In this document: piece by piece, positions 1-5,376 of the stretch | Position numbering within the stretch: the first letter of the stretch is position 1 | How the letters are laid out: every line of letters begins with the position of its first letter | From: CAIQPV01 sp964480365 | Lineage (GTDB): Bacteria; Pseudomonadota; Gammaproteobacteria; Burkholderiales; Gallionellaceae | Direction: 5' to 3' | Length of the DNA: 5,376 nucleotides | Assembly: GCA_964480365.1 (NCBI GenBank) | Contig: CAYZPM010000104.1 | Coordinates: 1-5,376 of the forward strand | Position numbers and translations under genes: made by a program | The notes under the pieces: generated by a model | Database searches by the model: none | Told to the model about the DNA's origin: nothing | What the model saw: the letters and a program-made list of their open reading frames with translations, nothing else

Positions 1-236
1 ACCCCGAGCTTGAGGCGAGACGCCTGCTGGATTATCTGGAACTGCCATGGAATCCGGCCTGTCTCAGGTTCTATGAAACCGAGCGGACTGTCAGAACGGC
101 CAGCGTTGCCCAAGTACGTAAGCCCATTTATTCGAGTTCCGTGGATCGCTGGAAGCATTTCGAAAAGCACTTGGAGCCTTTGCTTGAGGCAATCCATCCA
201 GCAAAGTTGCCAGGAAGCGTCGCTTCCGACGATTGA
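1..236 (+). CDS. C-terminal end of a sulfotransferase family protein (5' partial)
   Basis: Only the last 77 residues are present; reading starts at base 3 with ProGluLeuGluAlaArg and ends at the TGA at 234-236. The tail holds LPWNPACLRFYE, then RTVRTASVAQVRKPIYSSS and VDRWKHFEKHLEPLLEAI. This is the characteristic end of bacterial PAPS-dependent sulfotransferase domains (Sulfotransfer_3-like), often found behind TPR repeats: a Pro-Trp-x-Pro-x-Cys turn, an Arg-Thr-Ala-Ser stretch, a Pro-Ile-Tyr-x-Ser-Ser motif and a closing Trp-x-x-Tyr/Phe-Glu helix. The family transfers sulfate from PAPS to a carbohydrate or protein acceptor; the acceptor here is unknown. The PAPS-binding N-terminal motif and any TPR region lie outside the window, so activity and fusion state cannot be judged. 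The family call is from recalled motif patterns, not a search. Confidence 0.8.
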   Translation, partial: PELEARRLLDYLELPWNPACLRFYETERTVRTASVAQVRKPIYSSSVDRWKHFEKHLEPLLEAIHPAKLPGSVASDD

Positions 237-343
237 GTCAGGTGGCTCGCCGATAGTCACAAGAGTGGGGTTGATATTTAATCTGGTTCACGGCACGATG
301 TAATTATGATGATATTTTTTCTACACTTTCGTTAGGACACGGA

Positions 344-661
344 ATGTTTCGCTGTCCATCATGTTGTGCTGAGGCCATTGCATGGCGTGAGATTCTCTTG
401 TCGTCGCGGTGGTCGCCCATAGTCTGTCAAGCCTGCGGATCGAAATGTCGTCTCGACTTCACTCGCTTATGGAAGCCGTTATGGTTGATGGTAATCGCTC
501 AGGTATCGTATTTCTCTGTGAAATACTATTCACTAACACTTCATCCTCCTTCGTTATTGATCCTTTATGCAGCATTGCTATTGGATATCATATGGGTTGC
601 ATCTGGTCTGTGGATGCTATTTCTAGTCGTTGCCGGCAAGCTTCCCCTGAAACCCAAATGA
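344..661 (+). CDS. Small zinc-ribbon protein with two membrane segments
   Basis: This is a 105-residue hypothetical protein. The N-terminus carries CPSCC (residues 4-8) and CQACGSKC (residues 28-35), two Cys-x-x-Cys knuckles about 20 residues apart, which is the layout of a small zinc ribbon. Two hydrophobic stretches follow, at roughly 45-64 (LWLMVIAQVSYF) and 70-97 (LLILYAALLLDIIWVASGLW). The C-terminus is basic (KLPLKPK). The expected topology is an inner-membrane protein with the ribbon and tail in the cytoplasm. The start is supported by AGGA at 334-337, six bases before the ATG. Upstream is an AT-rich stretch (about 301-320) with TATGAT at 305-310 as a possible -10, but no convincing -35 at the right spacing. 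Similar small ribbon-plus-membrane proteins are widespread and mostly uncharacterised; I assign no function. The overlapping frame at 409-702 has no family features and is treated as a shadow. Confidence 0.65.
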   Translation: MFRCPSCCAEAIAWREILLSSRWSPIVCQACGSKCRLDFTRLWKPLWLMVIAQVSYFSVKYYSLTLHPPSLLILYAALLLDIIWVASGLWMLFLVVAGKLPLKPK

Positions 662-689
662 ACGACCATAATCTAAGGGGAAACCCAAC

Positions 690-880
690 ATGGAGCATTT
701 AGACCGTTAGCACTCGCACTATTACTGATAGTGACTTTTTTCTTTCAGTGGCTAGATACCGCGAGATATCCGACAGCTTCATGCTTTCTGCCAAAACGTT
801 CAGACCGGAAAGTCAGATATCTCCGCAACAAGACGAGCAGTGAACATGGGTATACTGACGACATGACAAAGGAGCAATCC
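690..880 (+). pseudogene. Possible frameshifted small membrane-anchored ORF (weak)
   Basis: No intact gene fits between 661 and 881. An ATG at 690, nine bases after AAGGGG (675-680), opens MEHLDR and then meets TAG at 708-710. The neighbouring frame is stop-free from 677 and, just after that point, reads RPLALALLLIVTFFFQWLDT, a good membrane segment, followed by a basic stretch (PKRSDRKVRYLRN). Adding one base in the T run at 698-700 would join the two as MEHFRPLALALLL. This suggests either a small membrane protein broken by a single-base deletion, a sequencing error, or chance. The restored frame would run on into the protease gene at 881 rather than end by itself, which weakens the case. 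Confidence 0.2.
868..874 (+). promoter_or_regulatory. Strong ribosome binding site that sets the protease start
   Basis: AAAGGAG lies six bases before the ATG at 881 and is close to an ideal Shine-Dalgarno sequence. It favours 881 over the in-frame ATG at 863 and the GTG at 731, neither of which has a comparable site. The choice also places the hydrophobic signal peptide at the very N-terminus. TATACT at 851-856 could be a -10 element, but no matching -35 is visible. Confidence 0.75.
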
Positions 881-1444
881 ATGAATCCAATACACGCGGG
901 CTTGGCAGCATTCGCACTGGCAGTAGCTCCCATTGCGGCGGCTGACCCCATTTTCAAATGCGCGGGGGCTGACGGGCAAATGCACTACCAAGCCACAAAA
1001 TGCGAAGTGGGACAGCATGGTGACCAGCTAGTAATAAGAAAGACTTCTGAAACTCCCGACACTAATGACCCCAATGCATCCGTCATCGTTTACAACAACT
1101 CCAAAAATGGTTATTTCACAATGGGTTCTATCGAAGGCTACGCCGTCAATATGCTGGTAGATACTGGAGCGTTTGCAGTTGTGCTGCCCACTCAGTTCGC
1201 ACAAAAAATTGGGGTTAGGTGTGGGGCAGCAGTAATGGCCGGAACTGGCAACGGTGTAGTGCAAGGATGCAAATCCACTGTACGCTCTATAAAAATCGGA
1301 AGCATTACCCTCTCGAACGTGGAAGTCGTGATAATTCCTAATACATCTGTGGTCATGCTTGGGCAAACTGCCCTTAAACGCTTGAAGGTCGAACAGTCGA
1401 ATGACCAGATTCGACTGTCGGTCATAGGCGGCGTAACAAAATGA
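881..1444 (+). CDS. Secreted DUF4124-like / retropepsin-like aspartic protease
   Basis: This is a 187-residue protein. Residues 1-21 form a signal peptide (LAAFALAVAPIAAA, with likely cleavage after AAA and before Asp-Pro), although its n-region has little positive charge. Residues 22-41 (DPIFKCAGADGQMHYQATKC) match the DUF4124 pattern, with Cys27 and Cys41 framing a DADG-like turn. Residues about 76-181 form a clan AA retropepsin-like domain: NGYFTMGSIEGYAVNMLVDTGA contains the catalytic Asp94-Thr-Gly (codon at 1160-1162), GTGNG at 121-125 sits in the flap region, and VVMLGQTALKRLKV (157-170) is the second hydrophobic-Gly element. With one DTG per chain, the active site would require a homodimer, as in retropepsins. 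Cys114 and Cys130 could form a disulfide in the periplasm (inference). Bacterial proteins of this type are mostly of unknown substrate. It lies 219 bp after the zinc-ribbon gene, so co-transcription is uncertain. Confidence 0.85.
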   Translation: MNPIHAGLAAFALAVAPIAAADPIFKCAGADGQMHYQATKCEVGQHGDQLVIRKTSETPDTNDPNASVIVYNNSKNGYFTMGSIEGYAVNMLVDTGAFAVVLPTQFAQKIGVRCGAAVMAGTGNGVVQGCKSTVRSIKIGSITLSNVEVVIIPNTSVVMLGQTALKRLKVEQSNDQIRLSVIGGVTK

Positions 1445-1464
1445 GGTGCATCAAGTACCTCGTG

Positions 1465-1500
1465 CATCTTGTGCAAAGATGTGGCAATGCCATTTGTTTT
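1465..1500 (+). terminator. Weak terminator-like double hairpin with T-rich tail
   Basis: CATCTT (1465-1470) pairs with AAGATG (1476-1481) around a 5-base loop. Directly after it TGGC (1482-1485) pairs with GCCA (1489-1492) around AAT, followed by TTTGTTTT (1493-1500). The position, 20-56 bp after the protease stop codon, and the T-rich tail fit an intrinsic terminator. The stems are short and only the second is moderately GC-rich, so efficiency would be low. Confidence 0.3.
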
Positions 1501-1517
1501 CGTCTTCATGGTAGTTG

Positions 1518-1533
1518 CGTCAGCTAACTGACG
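1518..1533. promoter_or_regulatory. Perfect 6-bp inverted repeat upstream of the PLP-enzyme gene
   Basis: CGTCAG (1518-1523) and CTGACG (1528-1533) are perfect inverted repeats around CTAA. No T run follows, so it is not a standard intrinsic terminator. It lies 53 bp before the next start codon. Its right arm could serve as a poor -35 (CTGACG) with TTACGA at 1552-1557 as a poor -10, 18 bp apart, in which case the palindrome would sit where an operator would act. The promoter reading is inference. Confidence 0.25.
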
Positions 1534-1586
1534 ATCCAAATCAACCCCAGATTACGAATTCCCTAACAAACGCGGAACTGTGAACA

Positions 1587-3596
1587 ATGAATACGGAGCC
1601 ACACTCAAATAGCGGACAAGTTCCCATAGAACTCAAGTCGCCATTCGAATTCGACATAAATGGCAAGATTGTCATTTGCGCGTCTGCAACGAAAATAGAG
1701 GGCATCAACGAGTTTGCGAAACACTACGTAAGTGAGTGGCTTTTGTGGCATCGCTCTGGACGTCTCGACGCACGCGTGTGTGACATTGCGGCGCTTATTG
1801 TTTCAGTTATTAGTTGCAAGTTTCTTCCAAATTATTCTCTGGATCACAAGATTGAGTGGATAGAAAGAACTTTCCTGTTGGATAACTTAAGGGAAACTAT
1901 TCCGGTGCGGATTTCTGATTATTCAGAGTCCACGCTTGCAACATTGCGTGCGCTCAGACCGACAATCTATCAGGGAGCTGGAATGCCAAGTGTTGAAGAA
2001 TGTGACGAACTTCTTCAGCTTGCGCTACCGATTGAAAGAATGCTTGTTCTTGGCGGTGATCATCGCTTGGTTGTGGATCAGAACACTCAATTGAACGGTT
2101 ACGGGTGCCGCCCCTTCCCGCGTCCTGAAGCAATTACATTTTCCTCGTCTACCGCAACATCCATTTCAAAATATGCGTACGATTTTGTAGAGAAGCGGCG
2201 CCAGCAGTTCATTTCGGAAGCCATTGAAAGGGGTGTTCTTGCTGCTGTGGCTGGCTTGGCGCAAGAAGTGCGCGATGGAATTTGTCATCAATTGGGTATT
2301 GGGTCAAATATTGCCGAAGTGGTTATCACACCCTCTGGAACCGATAGCTTTCTCATCGCGCACGGGCTTACCCGGCTACTTTCTGATAGCCCGATCGTAT
2401 CGCTCATTGTGGGAGTGGATGAATCGGGTTCTGGTGTAAGGCTTGCGTTGCAAGAGCGACATTTTGCTGACGATACAGCCCTATCTTATGCCGTCCAGAA
2501 AGGTCAACAGCTCTCCATGGGAAGTAATCAGGAGCGCCAAATCGATATTCCGGTTCGAGACCCATCGGGGGATGCGGTTCCAATAGACGTTCTAGACAAT
2601 CAAGTGCGCGACTTGGTCGTCACAAACGTTGAAGCGGGTAACCTCGTGGTCGTGCACGCGATGAACTATTCAAAATTAGGCTACTCCGGCCCATCCAAGA
2701 CACTACTCGTAGAACTTAAGCAGAGGTTCGGGCCTAAAGTCTGCATTGTTATTGACGCGTGCCAAATGAGACTGGACCGGGAAGATGTTGTTGAATATTT
2801 GGAATACCAAATGATCGTCATTGTCACTGGTTCCAAGTATTTCACCGGCCCTCCTTTTTCCGGAGCAATTCTCATTCCAGAACAATTAGTGCATAACGTT
2901 CAGGAGAATGGTGCAAAGTTTGATATCGGATTTAATTCATACTGCGCCAAGGAAGATTTACCAATGCGGTTGCGGACTATTCTCCGTGGTGGCAGTAAAA
3001 GCTTCAATCTTGGTTCAATTTTCCGGTGGGTTGCTGCGATTTCAGAAATGCAACGATATTATGAAATTCCGCCTGCCATACGAGTTAGAGCGGTACCCGA
3101 ATTTTGCGAGCGAGTTGAAGACATTTTGTTGGCGGCTCCTTTTATCGAACTGCACAATCAGAACTCCTGCAGGAATACCCCGTTGGGCACAGAACCCGGA
3201 GAATTAAGTGGCCGCAGAATGATCTTCCCGTTTTTCCTTTACTACGACCATGAGGGCGTTAGAGAAATTTGTTCGGAAAAGCAAATGCATCGAATTTATA
3301 CGTTACTGAATCAGGATTGTTCAAGGCAATTTTCATATAACAATGCGAGAGAATTTCGACTACTCGCCCAAATGTGCCACATTGGTCAACCTGTGCCAGT
3401 GATTCATCGGTCGGGCGTTAGTACAGCGGTTCTCCGAATTAGCGTTGGTGCGCGCGTTTTTTCGGAAAGCTTCTCGAAATCGACTGGAAGTATCGTTAGC
3501 GCTCTTATCGAAGATGAATTTTGGCAAATCGGCGTGATACTTGGAAAGATTGAGCTTTTGCTTAGTGCGTATTCGAACAATGAAATTGAATGGTGA
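1587..3596 (+). CDS. Large PLP-dependent enzyme, class V aminotransferase-like
   Basis: This is a 669-residue cytoplasmic protein with no signal peptide or clear membrane segment. The central part has the fold-type I PLP signature in order: TPSGTDSF (248-255) as the phosphate-binding Gly-Thr-Asp-Ser loop; VVVHAMNYSKLGYSGPS (354-370); IVIDACQMR (387-395), with Asp390 placed to bind the pyridine nitrogen; and TGSKYFTGPPFSGAIL (414-429), with Lys417 (codon 2835-2837) as the Schiff-base lysine. The SK-x-F/Y-x-GPPFSG block resembles class V aminotransferase relatives. Typical members are near 400 residues; here about 240 precede the first motif and about 240 follow the lysine. The N-terminal part (20-180) and the C-terminal part, including CHIGQPVPVI and AVLRISVGARV (597-624), match nothing I can name. 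Substrate and reaction (transamination, desulfuration or decarboxylation) cannot be told. The start has only a modest GGAA (1574-1577), nine bases upstream. The gene is more AT-rich than the minus-strand glycosyltransferase it converges on. Confidence 0.8.
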   Translation: MNTEPHSNSGQVPIELKSPFEFDINGKIVICASATKIEGINEFAKHYVSEWLLWHRSGRLDARVCDIAALIVSVISCKFLPNYSLDHKIEWIERTFLLDNLRETIPVRISDYSESTLATLRALRPTIYQGAGMPSVEECDELLQLALPIERMLVLGGDHRLVVDQNTQLNGYGCRPFPRPEAITFSSSTATSISKYAYDFVEKRRQQFISEAIERGVLAAVAGLAQEVRDGICHQLGIGSNIAEVVITPSGTDSFLIAHGLTRLLSDSPIVSLIVGVDESGSGVRLALQERHFADDTALSYAVQKGQQLSMGSNQERQIDIPVRDPSGDAVPIDVLDNQVRDLVVTNVEAGNLVVVHAMNYSKLGYSGPSKTLLVELKQRFGPKVCIVIDACQMRLDREDVVEYLEYQMIVIVTGSKYFTGPPFSGAILIPEQLVHNVQENGAKFDIGFNSYCAKEDLPMRLRTILRGGSKSFNLGSIFRWVAAISEMQRYYEIPPAIRVRAVPEFCERVEDILLAAPFIELHNQNSCRNTPLGTEPGELSGRRMIFPFFLYYDHEGVREICSEKQMHRIYTLLNQDCSRQFSYNNAREFRLLAQMCHIGQPVPVIHRSGVSTAVLRISVGARVFSESFSKSTGSIVSALIEDEFWQIGVILGKIELLLSAYSNNEIEW

Positions 3597-3631
3597 AGAG
3601 AAGCCTGAAGGGGAAACGTGGGGGTCAATTT

Positions 3632-5376
3632 TCAGCCAACCTCATTCTCAATTTCGTTGCTCAATGTAAAACTATTTTCGACAGGCGCACACCACTCCCG
3701 CCACAGTTGCCGATACTCCTGTTCCACGGCCCGCACATAAGCGACTTGGTCGCCAATTATCGATAAAGTAAAAATACCTGGCAGTTGCTGTCGAAGTGCT
3801 GCCAGAGATTGCAAGTCCTTTGCCTTCTGAATGGCAAGCTCAACGTAACCTTCCTGAGTTTCCGCAATCCAGTCGGTCAATCCCAAGGTCGTCATGATTG
3901 ATGCGGACAGCCTTCCGACCATACTCGACCAGCGCAAGGTAATCACTGGCACTCCCATCATCAGACCTTCCAATGCCGTTACCCCGCCACCGTGCGGAAA
4001 CGGATCAAGTGTAATGTCGATCAAGTTAAACGCTGCCAAGTGTTCGTCACGAGACGTCTTCCCCATCAGGATGATGCGTTCGGGTGCGATGTCTGCCTGG
4101 GAAAAATACCCAGTCACCAGCGCTCTCATGCCAGCATCATCCAGTGCTTGAGATTTAATGATCATCCTGCTTTCGGGAATAGCCAGTAATATCTGCGCCC
4201 AGACCCTGTAGGCCGCTTCCGAAATCTTGGTCAGCCGGTTGAACGAACCGAAGGTAATCCCTTTTCCCGATAAAGCAGGCAAAGCATTCACTGGAGGAAA
4301 TGCGTGGAGAAAAAAAGAGCCCACCACGTTGGGCAGATATCTGACTTGTTCCGTATAAAAGGGCCGCTCCTCTGGAGGCACGAATACAGGATCGGCGAAG
4401 AACACGTCCATGGCGCTCAGTCCTGTGCCCGTTGCATAGCCCCAAGCGGTAATTTGAATGGGGGCGGGTTTTCTGGCAAACACCAACAGACGGTTGCCTG
4501 CCGAATGCCCGGACAGATCAACCAGAATGTCGATCTCATCTTGCCGGATCAGGTCGGCCACGGTATCGTCGGAAAGCCCGACAATCTTTCTCCAGCAAGT
4601 GACACTTCGCTTGAAATGCTGGGTCAGCGCATCTTCTTTTGTAGAATTCGAATAGGCGAACACATCGAATCGGTCTGGATCAAAGTTGACCAGCATTGCC
4701 CCAAAAACATAAGCAGCGGAATGCTCCCTGAAGTCAGCAGAAACATAACCAATGCGTAGCCGCCGCTCTGGATCAGGAATGTTGAAGTGTGCCCGCTGTT
4801 GATGCAAATGGACTGCATGTGCAGCATCCCACCGTTTGCGTTCTTCATGCAAGAAGGCTGCGTCTACTCCAACCGTCAGGTCGAGGGTAAAGATCAGGTT
4901 GCTGTGCGCGTCAGAGAAATCCGGTTTGATCTGTAGCGCCCTTCGATAGCTGGCTTCGGCTTCGTCCAGGCGGTTCAGACTCATGAGGGTGCTAGCCATG
5001 TTGCTGTGCGCCTCGGCGAAATCTGGCTTGATCTGTAGCGCCCTTCGATAGCTGGCTTCGGCTTCGTCCAGACGACCCAGCTCCTTGAGGGTGATACCCA
5101 GGTTGCTGCACGCCTCGGCGTAATCCGGCTTGATCTGTAGCGCCCGCCGCAGGCTCGCTTCGGCCTCGTCCAGTCGGCCCAAGCCCTGAAGAGTGAGGCC
5201 CAGATTGTTGTGCGTCTCAGCGAGATCCGGGTTGATCTGTAACGCCTGTCGGTAACAGGCTTCGGCCTCGTCTGGTCGGTCCATCTCCTTGAGAGTGTTG
5301 CCCAGGTTGCTGTGCGCCTCGGCGTAATCCGGTTTGATCTCCAGCGCCCGGCGGAAGGCCGCCACAGCCTCGTCCA
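3632..5376 (-). CDS. TPR-GT41 glycosyltransferase (SPINDLY/O-GlcNAc transferase-like), 5' partial
   Basis: The gene enters from the right edge in open frame (LeuAspGluAlaValAlaAla); the GTG at 5363-5365 is internal, so the true start lies outside. Numbering from that codon, residues 1-150 are TPR units (one partial, four complete, for example AEAHSNLGNTLKEM) and a capping half-repeat follows (SDAHSNLIFTLD). The catalytic part starts at RLRIGYVSADFREHSAAYVF (202-221), where His215 (codon 4721-4723) aligns with the essential N-terminal His of human OGT. It continues with LVDLSGHSAGNRL (281-293), APIQITAWGYATGTG (301-315), FGSFNRLTKI (372-381) with Lys380 (codon 4226-4228) matching the UDP-binding Lys of OGT, and LDPFPHGGGVTALEGL (453-468). 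All expected GT41 blocks are present, so the enzyme is probably active. Members transfer a sugar from a nucleotide donor to Ser/Thr of proteins; donor and target here are unknown. The last ~25 residues (WCAPVENSFTLSNEIENEVG) look like a variable tail. Confidence 0.92.
   Translation of the reverse strand, partial: DEAVAAFRRALEIKPDYAEAHSNLGNTLKEMDRPDEAEACYRQALQINPDLAETHNNLGLTLQGLGRLDEAEASLRRALQIKPDYAEACSNLGITLKELGRLDEAEASYRRALQIKPDFAEAHSNMASTLMSLNRLDEAEASYRRALQIKPDFSDAHSNLIFTLDLTVGVDAAFLHEERKRWDAAHAVHLHQQRAHFNIPDPERRLRIGYVSADFREHSAAYVFGAMLVNFDPDRFDVFAYSNSTKEDALTQHFKRSVTCWRKIVGLSDDTVADLIRQDEIDILVDLSGHSAGNRLLVFARKPAPIQITAWGYATGTGLSAMDVFFADPVFVPPEERPFYTEQVRYLPNVVGSFFLHAFPPVNALPALSGKGITFGSFNRLTKISEAAYRVWAQILLAIPESRMIIKSQALDDAGMRALVTGYFSQADIAPERIILMGKTSRDEHLAAFNLIDITLDPFPHGGGVTALEGLMMGVPVITLRWSSMVGRLSASIMTTLGLTDWIAETQEGYVELAIQKAKDLQSLAALRQQLPGIFTLSIIGDQVAYVRAVEQEYRQLWREWCAPVENSFTLSNEIENEVG
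4928..5376 (-). repeat. 102-bp tandem repeat array encoding TPR units
   Basis: Units begin with GATCT at 4928, 5030, 5132, 5234 and 5336, exactly 102 bp (34 codons) apart, the length of one tetratricopeptide repeat. The array runs off the window edge. The first two copies share an identical 44-bp block (4926-4969 and 5028-5071); the others differ at scattered positions. The segment at 4826-4927 is a decayed copy that forms the cap before the catalytic domain. The repeat is coding, not a CRISPR or intergenic array. Confidence 0.9.

Noticed and set aside
10..303. 97-codon open frame on the plus strand at the left edge
   Set aside because: The frame beginning at base 3 encodes a clear sulfotransferase C-terminus over the same bases; this frame shows no family features and is a shadow.
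731..880. Upstream GTG extension of the protease gene
   Set aside because: There is no ribosome binding site before 731, while AAAGGAG precedes 881, and the 881 start puts the signal peptide at the N-terminus.
1443..1461. Inverted repeat GAGGT/ACCTC right at the protease stop codon
   Set aside because: The stem is five base pairs with a nine-base loop and no T tail; it is likely chance.
3597..3635. Bidirectional terminator between the convergent genes
   Set aside because: Only a 5-bp pairing (CTGAA at 3605-3609 with TTCAG at 3631-3635) with a long loop and no T run is seen; this is too weak to call.
4304..4759. 151-codon open frame on the plus strand inside the glycosyltransferase gene
   Set aside because: It lies fully antisense to well-conserved GT41 catalytic motifs, and its translation has no recognisable domain or start signal.
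4928..5376. Regular repeats that could suggest a CRISPR or satellite array
   Set aside because: The 102-bp period equals 34 codons, the frame stays open throughout, and the translation is a textbook TPR series.

Overview
The window looks like accessory chromosomal DNA of a Gram-negative bacterium, most likely a beta- or gammaproteobacterium. The clues are a DUF4124-type secreted protein fused to a retropepsin-like protease, and a TPR-linked sulfotransferase tail and a TPR-GT41 (SPINDLY/O-GlcNAc transferase-like) glycosyltransferase at either end. These families are often multiplied in proteobacteria with large TPR-protein repertoires. Genus cannot be fixed from the sequence alone.

Layout. 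At the left edge (1-236, +) is the C-terminal end of a sulfotransferase, recognisable by its closing motif although most of the gene lies outside. Next (344-661, +) is a small zinc-ribbon protein with two predicted membrane segments. A 219-bp interval follows (662-880) that holds no intact gene but has a stop-free stretch resembling a membrane-anchored peptide put out of frame by one base. Then (881-1444, +) comes a secreted protein with a DUF4124-like N-terminus and a clan AA (retropepsin-like) aspartic protease domain, with a strong Shine-Dalgarno sequence deciding its start. The 142-bp gap after it holds a weak terminator-like structure and a perfect 6-bp-stem hairpin. The largest complete gene (1587-3596, +) encodes a 669-residue fold-type I PLP-dependent enzyme related to class V aminotransferases. 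It has long N- and C-terminal regions that I cannot assign. It converges, with only 35 bp between stop codons, on a minus-strand TPR-GT41 glycosyltransferase gene (3632 to beyond 5376), whose TPR part is a perfect 102-bp-period repeat array.

How they may work together. The two edge genes belong to families that modify proteins or glycans (sulfation and glycosylation). The middle genes (zinc-ribbon membrane protein, periplasmic protease, PLP enzyme) have no established link to each other or to the edges. The PLP-enzyme gene is visibly more AT-rich than the glycosyltransferase gene, so the interior could be an insertion between modification-type genes. No tRNA, rRNA, CRISPR array, transposase or attachment site was seen. 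The most useful lead is the large PLP enzyme, an uncharacterised family member with its cofactor-binding residues intact.
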